In this document: positions 8,202 to 15,732 of the stretch, piece by piece | Layout of the letters: each line of letters begins with the position of its first letter | Numbering within the stretch: position 1 is the first letter of the stretch | Assembly (NCBI GenBank): GCA_947039275.1 | Contig: CAMQYL010000037.1 | Location: forward strand, 1 to 22,013 | Length of the DNA: 22,013 nucleotides | DNA from: Amulumruptor sp947039275 | GTDB lineage: Bacteria > Bacteroidota > Bacteroidia > Bacteroidales > Muribaculaceae | Direction of reading: 5' to 3' | Made by a program: the position numbers and the translations under genes | Notes under the pieces: model-generated | What the model was told of the DNA's origin: nothing | The model's database searches: none | What the model saw: only the letters and a program-made list of their open reading frames with translations

Positions 8202-8990
8202 ATGAAACTCCATATCATACTTGCATCGCTCATAATAGCCGCAACAGCACCTCTTATACATGCAGCCCAGCCTGCCATCATCCAGCAAGCTGACTCGGCA
8301 TATACAGCCGACAACTATATAGAGGCTGCCACGCTCTATCAGCAAGCCATCGACAGCCTCGGCACCTCGACCGACCTCTATTACAACCTCGGCAATGCCC
8401 TCTACCGCATGGGCAAACCCGGACAAGCCATCGTGGCATATGAACGTGCGCTCCGTCTCGACCCCACCAATGCCGATGCACGCACCAACCTTGAGTTTGT
8501 CAACTCGCGTCTCATCGACCGTCCAGCCGAACGCGGGACTCTCATAGGCAACATGCTTGACACCGCATCGCTCTCGCTCCACAGCAACGCCTGGGCGTGG
8601 ATAGCATTCGGATGCTTCATGGTGTTTCTCGGAGCTATAGCCCTCTACATATTCTGCCCTTCGATCCTGTGGCGCAAGGTCGGTTTCTTCGGAGGCTTTG
8701 TGGTGCTGATTGTCGCTGTAATATCAGGATTCTTGTCGGCGCGCAATGCCGCCCTGTGCCAAGCCTCCGACAAGGCGGTCATCACCGTCCCGTCCACCAT
8801 ATTGTCCACCTCGCCACGTGCACCGCGTGACCGCAGCGAGGAGGCTATCCTGCTCCACGAAGGCACCAAGATGCACATCCTTGACAGCGTATCTAACCGC
8901 ACCGACTCAGTCCCCTCAGTATGGCTCGATGTGGAGATTGACAACCAGCATCGTGCATGGATTGACCGCAAAGCAGTTGAAATCATCTAA
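8202..8990 (+). CDS. batE: BatE, TPR and SH3-like membrane protein
   Basis: This is a 262-residue protein. A signal peptide (about 1-21) leads into TPR repeats (about 28-100, including YYNLGNALYRMGKPGQAIVAYERAL). Two membrane helices follow (about 130-151 and 160-180), then a C-terminal domain of about 80 residues of the bacterial SH3 type (ILLHEGTKMHILDS, VWLDVEI, HRAWIDRKAVEII). The last gene of the Bat operon is typically this type. A 202-base AT-rich gap follows, so the transcript probably ends there, although no strong terminator is visible. Confidence 0.93.
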   Translation: MKLHIILASLIIAATAPLIHAAQPAIIQQADSAYTADNYIEAATLYQQAIDSLGTSTDLYYNLGNALYRMGKPGQAIVAYERALRLDPTNADARTNLEFVNSRLIDRPAERGTLIGNMLDTASLSLHSNAWAWIAFGCFMVFLGAIALYIFCPSILWRKVGFFGGFVVLIVAVISGFLSARNAALCQASDKAVITVPSTILSTSPRAPRDRSEEAILLHEGTKMHILDSVSNRTDSVPSVWLDVEIDNQHRAWIDRKAVEII

Positions 8991-9064
8991 CGCTTTATAT
9001 ATAAGTCAGATACACATGTCTATTGAAATAAATCGTAGGAATATGCTATAAAACATATAAAAAT

Positions 9065-9096
9065 ATTCGCAAAAAGATTTGCTTTTTCCAACGAAT
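9065..9096. other. Imperfect AT-rich inverted repeat downstream of batE
   Basis: ATTCG (9065-9069) pairs with CGAAT (9092-9096), and inside it AAAAAG (9071-9076) pairs with CTTTTT (9082-9087). There are small internal mismatches and a 5-base loop. It could be a weak bat-operon terminator or a protein-binding site, because it overlaps the -33 element of the promoter proposed for the next gene. Confidence 0.3.
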
Positions 9097-9109
9097 CATC
9101 CTATATTGT
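9078..9109 (+). promoter_or_regulatory. Possible promoter of the small HTH gene
   Basis: TTTG at 9078-9081 is followed after 20 bases by TATATTGT at 9102-9109. The spacing fits the Bacteroidota promoter, but the -7 box only partly matches TAnnTTTG. The implied leader is about 75 bases. Confidence 0.35.
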
Positions 9110-9192
9110 CAAAGCATAAACAAAGCAGAGGTCTACCGACAGACCACAACTAACTTATTTCTAATATCCAACTCTTAAATACTCTAAGTATC

Positions 9193-9450
9193 ATGACAAA
9201 AACCATCACTTTCAACGATCTCCGCCGCCTCAAAGACAGCCTGCCCGACGGTAGCATGCACCGCATCGCCGACAAGCTCAACATCACTGTGCAGACCGTG
9301 CGCAACTACTTCGGCGGCAGCAACTACCAGTTTGGCAAAAACTGCGGTGTGCACATCGAACCCGGACCTGGCGGCGGCATCGTAGTGCTCGATGACACTA
9401 CAATATATGATATGGCTTGCGACATACTCCGTGAGACGGAGTCGGCGTAA
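9193..9450 (+). CDS. Small conserved helix-turn-helix DNA-binding protein
   Basis: This 85-residue protein contains a helix-turn-helix-like stretch at about 21-41 (SMHRIADKLNITVQTVRNYFG), so it probably binds DNA. After this comes a glycine-rich turn (EPGPGGGIVVLDD, about 56-68) and a short C-terminal helix ending RETESA. I recall similar small proteins across Bacteroidales, usually annotated only as DNA-binding or hypothetical. The start at 9193 has an in-frame ATG with no good alternative. It is a single-gene unit between batE and a strong hairpin. Its targets are unknown; the odd inverted repeats on either side could be tested as its own operators. Confidence 0.8.
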   Translation: MTKTITFNDLRRLKDSLPDGSMHRIADKLNITVQTVRNYFGGSNYQFGKNCGVHIEPGPGGGIVVLDDTTIYDMACDILRETESA

Positions 9451-9491
9451 AGCCATTTTTGTTTACCCTTCAAAAAACAGACCTTACATAG

Positions 9492-9536
9492 CAATGCGCA
9501 ATGAACCTGACAGCATCATTGCGCATTGTTATTATA
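9492..9536 (+). terminator. Strong hairpin with perfect 13-bp arms, probable terminator
   Basis: CAATGCGCAATGA (9492-9504) and TCATTGCGCATTG (9516-9528) are perfect reverse complements around an 11-base loop. The AT-rich tail TTATTATA follows. It lies 42 bases after the small HTH gene and 31 before the universal stress gene, so termination of the former is the simplest reading. A role as a binding site is possible. Confidence 0.7.
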
Positions 9537-9558
9537 TATTTATATAAAACATCAAGAT

Positions 9559-10689
9559 ATGGAAGACCGCCTCATCACCATCGCGATACACACTTACGAA
9601 AAAGCGCTCGTACTCAAGTCTCTGCTTGAGTCGGAGGGCATCAAGGTGACGTTACAGAATGTCAACCTGCTGCAGCCGGTTGTCTCGTCAGGCGTGAGAG
9701 TGCGCATCAAGGAGTCGGATCTTCCGCTTGCACTGCGCATCATAGAGAGCAGCGACTCGTTATGTCCTGGCACAGGCGACACCGCAGTGTCAGCCTCGTC
9801 TGACAGCGACCCCGTGATCATAGTGCCTGTAGACGAAAGCCCCGCGCCACAGGCTGCCATATCATTGGCGTTTGAAATCGCTGTCGCCCATAATGCCCGC
9901 ATAGTGCTGCTCCATGCATATCTGATTCCTCCGGTCGGCATAAACAATCCTCTCAATGACGCACTTACTTTCTCAAGCGAAATTGCTCAGAACAAAGAGA
10001 CACTTGACATGGAAACCATGGCACACACGCTGATGGGGCATGTCAGCGAAGATGTCCGCCGGCGCATCAAAGACGGCACTCTGCCTCCGGCAAGATTCTC
10101 CACCAGGGTGGAGGAAGGCGTGCCCGAGGAGGTGATACGCCAGACTGCCCGCGAACTCAATCCCATGCTTATAGTCATGGGCACTCGCAGCTCCTCGCAG
10201 AAGCAGCGCGAAATGCTCGGCAGCGTAACCGCCGAAGTCATAGACACGTGCCGCTACACCGTCCTTACCGTCCCTGACGACACCGCTCCGACGGCTCCCG
10301 AACTGACCCCGTCGGCACTCTTCTTCGGCAACATGGACCAGACCGACCTTCTGGCTCTTGACGAACTTAACCGACTGTTTGGCTCTGCACCATTGGATGT
10401 CACTATTGTCAATGTCACATCAAAGAAATCGGCGAAATCATCATCCGAAAGCATGACCGCACTGATAAAATATTGCTTCGAGCATTTCCCGACATTCCGC
10501 TGCAAGCCTGCCGAAATACGCCAAAGCAGCGTAGCCGACGATCTCACCACCCTCCTCCGGGAATACCGCGTAGATTTCATATCCATCCCCAACAAACGCC
10601 GCAACGCCTTCACCCGCATCTTCAATCCCTCCCTCGCCCACCGTCTCCTCTACGACGCCAACCTCCCCATGCTCGTCATCCCCGTCTAA
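9559..10689 (+). CDS. Universal stress protein with DUF2007-like N-terminal domain
   Basis: This is a 376-residue protein. The first 70 residues (EDRLITIAIHTYEKALVLKS and VRVRIKESDLPLALRIIES) look like the DUF2007 putative signal-transducing domain. A Usp domain follows (about 91-237), beginning DPVIIVPVDESPAPQAAISL, and then a second, more diverged Usp-like half (about 248-376). The Usp ATP motif G-2x-G-9x-G(S/T) is seen as GTRS, nine residues, then GS, so the second glycine is replaced by serine and ATP binding is uncertain. The ATG at 9559 was chosen because it starts the DUF2007-like strand; 9526 would lie directly behind the hairpin. It converges with the kinase gene, with only ten bases between the stops. 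Confidence 0.85.
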   Translation: MEDRLITIAIHTYEKALVLKSLLESEGIKVTLQNVNLLQPVVSSGVRVRIKESDLPLALRIIESSDSLCPGTGDTAVSASSDSDPVIIVPVDESPAPQAAISLAFEIAVAHNARIVLLHAYLIPPVGINNPLNDALTFSSEIAQNKETLDMETMAHTLMGHVSEDVRRRIKDGTLPPARFSTRVEEGVPEEVIRQTARELNPMLIVMGTRSSSQKQREMLGSVTAEVIDTCRYTVLTVPDDTAPTAPELTPSALFFGNMDQTDLLALDELNRLFGSAPLDVTIVNVTSKKSAKSSSESMTALIKYCFEHFPTFRCKPAEIRQSSVADDLTTLLREYRVDFISIPNKRRNAFTRIFNPSLAHRLLYDANLPMLVIPV

Positions 10690-10699
10690 CCATCATCAT

Positions 10700-11443
10700 C
10701 TACAGGTGTTTCAGCAGGCGCTTGCGGCGGATGCGCTTGTGCTGAAACGACAGGATGCGGTAGGCGCACTCGTCAGGGTCGGCACCGGTGATGGCATGGT
10801 AGCAGCCGACGAAATCACGGAGCACCCAGACGTTGACTCCAAGCTGGGCGAGTGATTTCATGGCATCTGAGAGAGTGGGATGGCATCCGACGCCGAGACG
10901 GTTGATGTCAATGAGCGAAAATGTCAGTTTACCGCTCTCGCAGTCGCGGTGATAGAAGATATTGTCCATGTTGAAATCGCGCGGCACTATGCCTCGTGAG
11001 TGCAGATCCACGAGAAACGTTACCAGTTCACGCTGTATTTCTGCCCGCTCATCCGCAGAGACTTTCTCGGGCATGAACATATCTTTCACGGTGTCATATG
11101 GCAGATATGAACTGATGAAGTAGCCTGCATGAAAGATGCCCATGCGCCGCTCCTCAATGTAGGCTATCGGGAAGGCGGTGTCTACACCCTGACTAAGCAG
11201 ATACAAGGCATTTTCATACGCACGCCGAGCTTTGGATTTACGGCAAAATGTATAAATCAAGCCCTTAATGAATCCTACCGGCTTGAAACGTTTGACGATT
11301 ACCTCGCTGCCATCAGGTGTTTTGACGCGCTCTACGATATTGCGCCTGTTCCAGCACACCTCTTCCTCGGCATAGCCATGAGATGGTATGCTACGCACAA
11401 ATGCCTCAAGATGCTTATAATCCGGATGCAGAGTCAGTCTCAT
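10700..11443 (-). CDS. Lipopolysaccharide kinase-like protein (Kdo/WaaP family)
   Basis: This 247-residue cytosolic protein has a compact protein-kinase-like fold. Likely key residues are Lys51 (VIVKRF), Glu77 (RRAYENA), the catalytic-loop segment PRDFNMDN with Asp156 and Asn161, and the metal-binding Asp179 in SLIDINR. This pattern belongs to the Kdo kinase / WaaP family, which phosphorylates sugars in the inner core of lipopolysaccharide. Its ATG overlaps the stop of the upstream glycosyltransferase gene by four bases (ATGA on the minus strand), so the two are translated as a unit. This supports a role in the same glycan. The exact sugar substrate cannot be read from the sequence. Confidence 0.85.
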   Translation of the reverse strand: MRLTLHPDYKHLEAFVRSIPSHGYAEEEVCWNRRNIVERVKTPDGSEVIVKRFKPVGFIKGLIYTFCRKSKARRAYENALYLLSQGVDTAFPIAYIEERRMGIFHAGYFISSYLPYDTVKDMFMPEKVSADERAEIQRELVTFLVDLHSRGIVPRDFNMDNIFYHRDCESGKLTFSLIDINRLGVGCHPTLSDAMKSLAQLGVNVWVLRDFVGCYHAITGADPDECAYRILSFQHKRIRRKRLLKHL

Positions 11444-12240
11444 TTCTCAGCCTTAAGATAGTTGTCAAGTCCGTTTTCACATCTGATGCGTCCGCTCTGG
11501 CGTGTCTCCGCGAGCAGACGATTGTTGCGGTCAAAGGATTCCGCCTCTTTGGACGACGGATGCCACATGTGGTAGCATACAGCCACATGACGCAGCGGTA
11601 GAAACTTCACGCCATTGTTGATCAGACGCGCCACGAGGTCATGGTCCTCGCATCCCCAACCACTGTAGTTCTCGTCATAGCCATTGACAGCCACAAGGTC
11701 GTCACGCCAGAATGCCATGTTGCATCCACGGTATTTCAGCCGACCGGATGCAATGCTGCCGACCACGGATGCAAGCATCGGTGACCGTAGAGCATTTTTA
11801 CGATTAAGTATGCCGGATGTCAAGGGAGTGATTTTGCGGATGCCGTCACGGAATATCTCGTTGGTCAGCCGTTCGCCGAGAAGCACTCTGCTTCCACAGG
11901 CAAATGCCCCCCTGCGGGCATACCGTCGATGATCCTCCACAAAGCGCGGATGGAGCAGTATATCGCCGTCAATCTGCACTATATAGTCACCCTCCGCGGC
12001 GGCTATGGCTTTGTTGCGTATCGCACCGAGCCGGAAACCGTTGTCCTCATGCCATACATGCTTGACGGCAAACGGAGCTGACGCGGCAAACTTCCTGACT
12101 ACCTCGGCGGTCTCCTCAGTCGATCCGTCATCAGCCACAATCACCTCTTGGGGATATTCCGTCTGCCCTGCCACACCCTCCAAGGTGCGCAGCAAAGCCA
12201 CTGGCGAATTATATGTAGAAATTATCAGCGATACCAACAT
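11440..12240 (-). CDS. Family 2 glycosyltransferase with galactosyltransferase-type C-terminus
   Basis: This 266-residue GT-A enzyme begins MLVSLIISTYNSP and shows VADDGST at about 34-40, the metal-binding QIDGDILLHP (D-x-D) near 91-100, and the acceptor-side motif GWGCEDHDL. That last motif is typical of the C-terminal Glyco_transf_7C region and supports catalysis. It has no membrane segment. The start at 12240 was preferred to the in-frame ATG at 12249 because family members begin directly with the first beta-strand. It is coupled by ATGA overlap to the WaaP-like kinase gene. The gap before it (12241-12307) holds repeat copy 2 and no clear promoter. Donor and acceptor are unknown. Confidence 0.9.
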   Translation of the reverse strand: MLVSLIISTYNSPVALLRTLEGVAGQTEYPQEVIVADDGSTEETAEVVRKFAASAPFAVKHVWHEDNGFRLGAIRNKAIAAAEGDYIVQIDGDILLHPRFVEDHRRYARRGAFACGSRVLLGERLTNEIFRDGIRKITPLTSGILNRKNALRSPMLASVVGSIASGRLKYRGCNMAFWRDDLVAVNGYDENYSGWGCEDHDLVARLINNGVKFLPLRHVAVCYHMWHPSSKEAESFDRNNRLLAETRQSGRIRCENGLDNYLKAEK

Positions 12241-12269
12241 AACAATCAATTAATCGATTTGACTAAACC

Positions 12270-12295
12270 TGTAGGGACATGCCGTGGCATGTCCG
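12270..12295 (+). repeat. Dispersed palindromic repeat, copy 2
   Basis: TGTAGGGACATGCCG is followed by TGGCATGTCCG. The arms GGACATGCC and GGCATGTCC are perfect inverses around a GT centre. It fills most of the gap between two minus-strand glycosyltransferase genes and matches copy 3 at all but one base (T or C at the centre). Confidence 0.85.
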
Positions 12296-12307
12296 CCTCT
12301 CAGTCTC

Positions 12308-13282
12308 CTAATCATATAAATGCGAGAAGTTAAACCACTTGTCAAGTTCATAAAGAGTCATAAGCGTCTTTGCATTCCGCCATCCGTCATCTCCCAGCAA
12401 CGTCTCAAATCCGCCCCGTATTTCGGCATTACATCGTGGCGACAACGACGGAAAACGACGCAGACGCTTCAACGTGCGCCCAGCCAGCACTTTCCGCTGC
12501 ATGTGCGTTAAATCCAGAAAGTTAGCCATGCGGTTGATGACTCCGAAACCCTCGGTATATGTCAGCCCTTCCTTTGATGCCGAAGGAGACACCTTAAGGG
12601 TATGCTGCCGAAAACGGTTATGACGCTCCCTGACACGTATGGCACTGCCACGCCTTATCAGCTCCGACCAAAACCACCAGTCACCACAAAAGCGCATCGC
12701 AGTCAGCCGCGAGTCAATGTCGGGAGCAGCATCACGGCGGAATACAGCCATCGAAGCATTATAGATACCATTGTTCATCAGCAGATTGCGGCGCGTCATG
12801 GTTTTCAAGTCCAGCACTTCCACCTGAGGAGCTTTTGCGTCCATGCGGTCCCAATCAGCCCCGGGTATCACCTGACCCTCAGCATCAATGATATGAGATC
12901 CGCAGTATGCCACGACAGCCTCGGGATGCGACTCCAGCAGCGGCACCAACGTTGACAGGAAACTGCTATCGGCACTGTCATCGCTCTCAGCAATCCATAC
13001 ATACTTGCCACAAGCCAGCGCGAGTCCGCGCTTCCATTGAGCAAAAGTGGAGCCTGAATTGTTATCATTGCATACGATATGGCTCACCTTTGGATGACCA
13101 CGGTAACTGTCTATGATGTCACGGCTGCTGTCAGTGGAGCAGTCATCCAAGAGTATCACCTCAATATCGTCCATTTCCTGGCTGAACACACTCTCTATGC
13201 GCTCCCTCAGAAACGGAGCGTGATTATAATTGGGTATAATCACCGATACTAACGGCGTATGTGGCACAGAGGATTGCTGCAT
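12308..13282 (-). CDS. Family 2 glycosyltransferase (paralogue of 15879-16877)
   Basis: This is a 324-residue GT2 enzyme. The N-terminal GT-A domain starts PLVSVIIPNYNHAPFL, with LLDDCSTDSSRDII and the catalytic-site segment WIAESDD. A helical C-terminal part (TLKRLRRFPSLSPRC) follows. It shares long blocks with the plus-strand GT at 15879-16877: HPKVSHIV, NSGS-FAQW, WIAESDD and IYNASMA. The two are clearly paralogues on opposite strands. The start at 13282 (MQQSSV) was chosen; in-frame ATGs further upstream at 13318 and 13330 run into the divergent gene's start. A TACTTTTG box sits just before 13282. The sugar specificity is unknown. Confidence 0.88.
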   Translation of the reverse strand: MQQSSVPHTPLVSVIIPNYNHAPFLRERIESVFSQEMDDIEVILLDDCSTDSSRDIIDSYRGHPKVSHIVCNDNNSGSTFAQWKRGLALACGKYVWIAESDDSADSSFLSTLVPLLESHPEAVVAYCGSHIIDAEGQVIPGADWDRMDAKAPQVEVLDLKTMTRRNLLMNNGIYNASMAVFRRDAAPDIDSRLTAMRFCGDWWFWSELIRRGSAIRVRERHNRFRQHTLKVSPSASKEGLTYTEGFGVINRMANFLDLTHMQRKVLAGRTLKRLRRFPSLSPRCNAEIRGGFETLLGDDGWRNAKTLMTLYELDKWFNFSHLYD

Positions 13283-13287
13283 AATGA

Positions 13288-13295
13288 CAAAAGTA
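13288..13295 (-). promoter_or_regulatory. Possible -7 box for the minus-strand glycosyltransferase
   Basis: On the minus strand this reads TACTTTTG, an exact TAnnTTTG match in a 38-base gap between divergent genes. It lies only five bases before the chosen ATG at 13282, which would make the transcript nearly leaderless. There is no TTTG at the expected -33 spacing, so it could be chance. Confidence 0.35.
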
Positions 13296-13320
13296 CAAAA
13301 TAATTCGTAAATTCGCATAT

Positions 13321-14214
13321 ATGAATTCATCCGACCGCCTCTCTGTGATCATATGCAGCATCGACCCTGACAAGTGTCGCGACTGCACCGATTCGCTAAG
13401 ACGCACCGCTGGCATCGACCTTGAGATACGCGTCATAGACAACCGCGGAGATTCCCGCCCCATTGCCGATATATATAACGAAGGCGCAGAACTGACATCT
13501 GCGCCCTACCTCCTGTTTATACACGAGGATGTCGTCATCGCAAGCAACGGATGGGGATGGCAGCTCATCCAGAAACTGTCCGAGCCCTCCACTGGTGTCA
13601 TAGGATTTGCCGGCAGCACACTTCGTGTGCCAGTCCCCGGAGGATGGGACCAAGGTGGTCCGGAATATATGCGTGCATCTCTACGCCATGTAGAGGACGG
13701 CGTGTGTCACGAAGTGTCAGCAGGAGCCGTATCTGGCGAAACGTTCCGTCAGGTCATTACAGTCGATGGTCTCGCCATGGCTGTGCGTCGTGACGTATGG
13801 ACAGACTACCCCTTTGACCAGCATGTCCTTGACGGATTCCACTGCTACGACATCGATTTCTCGGTAGAGATAGCAGCCGCTGGCTACAAAAACTACGTGA
13901 TGTATGGTGTAGATGTGCTGCATCTGTCATCAGGAAGCTACAACGAGACTTGGATGCGCGCGACCCTTGATATGTTCTACACCAAGTGGTCACGTATACC
14001 CGTCATGTCAGTCGACCCCATTGATACCAAGCCTGTCAACGATGCCAAGTGCCGCTGCCTCTACGGCTTCATATTCAAAGCTATCCGCTCCGCCATCTCT
14101 GATGGAGCCGTGCGCCGTCTCATGCAGCTCTACCGCGATCTCCCCTCCTCCGCCAGCCACTACTACCGCCACCTCCTCACCCTCAAATGGCAACAACTCC
14201 GCTACCGCGACTGA
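13321..14214 (+). CDS. Divergent GT2-like glycosyltransferase
   Basis: This 297-residue protein resembles the Glyco_tranf_2_5-type family. It starts with a GT-A strand (RLSVIICSIDPDKC), but the usual DDGS motif is replaced by VIDNRGD and the D-x-D region appears as FIHEDVV (about 63-69). Later motifs are GGWDQGGPEYM, VDGLAMAVRRDVW and a conserved YDIDFS segment. The C-terminal helices are basic and end LLTLKWQQLRYRD. The final 13 residues recur almost exactly at 15691-15729, in a non-coding stretch beyond the ATPase gene. It is divergent from the neighbouring GT2 gene and convergent with the ATPase gene. The role is probably in the same surface-glycan pathway. Confidence 0.83.
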   Translation: MNSSDRLSVIICSIDPDKCRDCTDSLRRTAGIDLEIRVIDNRGDSRPIADIYNEGAELTSAPYLLFIHEDVVIASNGWGWQLIQKLSEPSTGVIGFAGSTLRVPVPGGWDQGGPEYMRASLRHVEDGVCHEVSAGAVSGETFRQVITVDGLAMAVRRDVWTDYPFDQHVLDGFHCYDIDFSVEIAAAGYKNYVMYGVDVLHLSSGSYNETWMRATLDMFYTKWSRIPVMSVDPIDTKPVNDAKCRCLYGFIFKAIRSAISDGAVRRLMQLYRDLPSSASHYYRHLLTLKWQQLRYRD

Positions 14215-14215
14215 C
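14179..14215. repeat. Direct repeat A (3' end of glycosyltransferase gene)
   Basis: This 37-base segment covers the last codons and stop of the GT gene at 13321-14214. It matches 15697-15733 at 35 of 37 positions, in the same orientation. Together the two copies bracket the ATPase gene. Confidence 0.85.
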
Positions 14216-14270
14216 ATGAGTAGATGATGATTATATAAACGGGAGAAGTCTTAGAAGTAGTAACGAAAAG

Positions 14271-15482
14271 TCAGAACTCAGATTTAAGGAAGTCCCGTAG
14301 ATTTACATGATTGATACCCGGATATTCCCCAAAGCTCCCGCAGACTGAATCCATAGAAACAACATACTTCGGATAATTATCTTTTATGGCGGCAAGATTG
14401 CCGAATTCTCGCTTGACAGTTTCCTCAGAAGCGAGAAGATATGCTACTTGAATGTATATTCGTTTCTCCCCTTTGGTCGCGACAAAATCAATCTCACCTA
14501 CGCGAAGGATGCCCACCGTAACATCAAAACCCTGACGTCGCAGATGGTTCCAAACCACATTTTCCATAATTTTCTCAATACCACCACGGAAATTGGCACC
14601 GCAAAGGTAATTACGAATGCCGTGGTCTGAAAAATAGTGCTTGTTGTTTGACTCAAGAAGCACCTTCCCATGTATATCAAATCTTTGGATAGGGATGGCA
14701 AGGAAAGCATCCTTAAGATAACGGAGATAATTCGAAATTGTCTCATCACTGATTTTTTCACCCTTGGATGTCATATATCTGGCAATATTGGTGATGGATG
14801 TGGGCTTGCCAATGTTGTCAGCCACAAACCGGGTGATGTTTTCAAGCTGAGTCACATTGCGAACTCTTTCTCTCCTGACGATATCCTTAATGAGAATGGT
14901 ATTATAGACACCTTCAAGATAATCGTTGATTTGCACTATTTCTTCTGGCTTAAAGGTGAACAGACCAGGCAATCCCCCGATTTTGAGGTAGTCGATGACA
15001 GCCTTGTCGCTGTCTTCAATGTTGTGGAATCGCAAAAATTCGAGGTATGAAAGATTGTAAACCTTTATATCGATGTAACGCCCGGAAAGGTGCGTGCCCA
15101 GTTCGCTCGAGAAGATGTAGGCGTTACTCCCAGTAGCTATTACCTGACAGCGTTCTTCTGCATGAAAGCTACGCAAGGCATTTTCATAACCCTCGATATC
15201 CTGAACCTCATCAATGAGAAGATAATTCTCACCTCCACGAGGGAGGCGGGAGGTGACATAATCATACAACTGCTCAGCCGTGACAATGTCACGGAACTCA
15301 TGAAACTCTTTATTGATATATACAATGTTAGCGCCCGCGCGGTTATGCTCGAGCCAGTCCTTGCACAGTTCAAGTACCTTGCTCTTCCCCACACGACGTT
15401 GTCCGACAAGGATGAGCATCATACCACGGTTGATCAAGGAAGCAATCTTTTCCGTATATTGAGGACGAGGAATAAGTTCCAT
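14271..15482 (-). CDS. AAA_14 / DUF4143 family ATPase
   Basis: This 403-residue protein has a P-loop GQRRVGKS (27-34) and a Walker B LLIDEVQD (88-95). The sensor segment ATGSN and the HLSGRY motif lie near 116-136. A winged-helix-like DUF4143 part follows (about 195-300), then a C-terminal region with VGEIDFVATKG-KRIYIQV, the pattern of a PD-(D/E)XK nuclease-like fold. These ATPases are common and often multi-copy in Bacteroidota; their function is not established. The gene is visibly more AT-rich than its glycan-gene neighbours, runs against them, and has its own promoter (15500-15531). It is flanked by duplicated glycosyltransferase 3'-end sequence. I read it as a later arrival in the locus. 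Confidence 0.92.
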   Translation of the reverse strand: MELIPRPQYTEKIASLINRGMMLILVGQRRVGKSKVLELCKDWLEHNRAGANIVYINKEFHEFRDIVTAEQLYDYVTSRLPRGGENYLLIDEVQDIEGYENALRSFHAEERCQVIATGSNAYIFSSELGTHLSGRYIDIKVYNLSYLEFLRFHNIEDSDKAVIDYLKIGGLPGLFTFKPEEIVQINDYLEGVYNTILIKDIVRRERVRNVTQLENITRFVADNIGKPTSITNIARYMTSKGEKISDETISNYLRYLKDAFLAIPIQRFDIHGKVLLESNNKHYFSDHGIRNYLCGANFRGGIEKIMENVVWNHLRRQGFDVTVGILRVGEIDFVATKGEKRIYIQVAYLLASEETVKREFGNLAAIKDNYPKYVVSMDSVCGSFGEYPGINHVNLRDFLKSEF

Positions 15483-15499
15483 ATCTTTAAAGTTTTTTA

Positions 15500-15531
15500 C
15501 AAAAATATCAAATCAAACTCAGGAAAACAAA
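15500..15531 (-). promoter_or_regulatory. Bacteroidota-type promoter of the ATPase gene
   Basis: On the minus strand TTTG (15528-15531) is followed after exactly 20 bases by TATTTTTG (15500-15507). Both elements match the -33/-7 consensus and the spacing is in the normal range. The implied start of transcription lies about ten bases before the ATG at 15482. Confidence 0.75.
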
Positions 15532-15643
15532 CAAAAAGCGCACAAAATCCCGACTATACTCGGAAAAATACTCGGATATACATGAGTTTCACTATCATAA
15601 TCGAGAAAACCATTGATATAAATATACAATATAAGGAGCTACC

Positions 15644-15732
15644 ATGACAACCTGTCTTTATGAGAAGTCAACTATCTACCTCTTAATCCATTATTGACCC
15701 TAAAATGGCAACAACTCCGCTACTGCGACTGA
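15644..15732 (+). pseudogene. Relic of a glycosyltransferase 3' end
   Basis: From 15691 the reading frame gives LLTLKWQQLRYCD and a stop, matching the last 13 residues of the GT at 13321-14214 except for one Arg to Cys change. The three leading leucine codons differ (TTA, TTG, CTA here against CTC, CTC, CTC there), so protein similarity extends beyond the 37-base DNA match. Upstream the frame is broken by stops, though fragments such as LYEK and IHY vaguely echo the intact protein if a frameshift is allowed. I read it as the remains of a related gene; the part before 15691 is uncertain. Confidence 0.5.

Noticed and set aside
14216..14270. Terminator between the convergent GT and ATPase genes
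   Set aside because: I found no inverted repeat with a T-run in this gap.
14271..15482. Anti-phage defence role for the ATPase gene
   Set aside because: It is a lone AAA_14/DUF4143 gene in a glycan locus with no effector partner; such genes are common and of unknown function, so a defence label is not supported.
15090..15647. Plus-strand frame of 185 codons opposite the ATPase gene
   Set aside because: It is antisense to a gene with intact Walker and DUF4143 motifs and has no recognisable domain.
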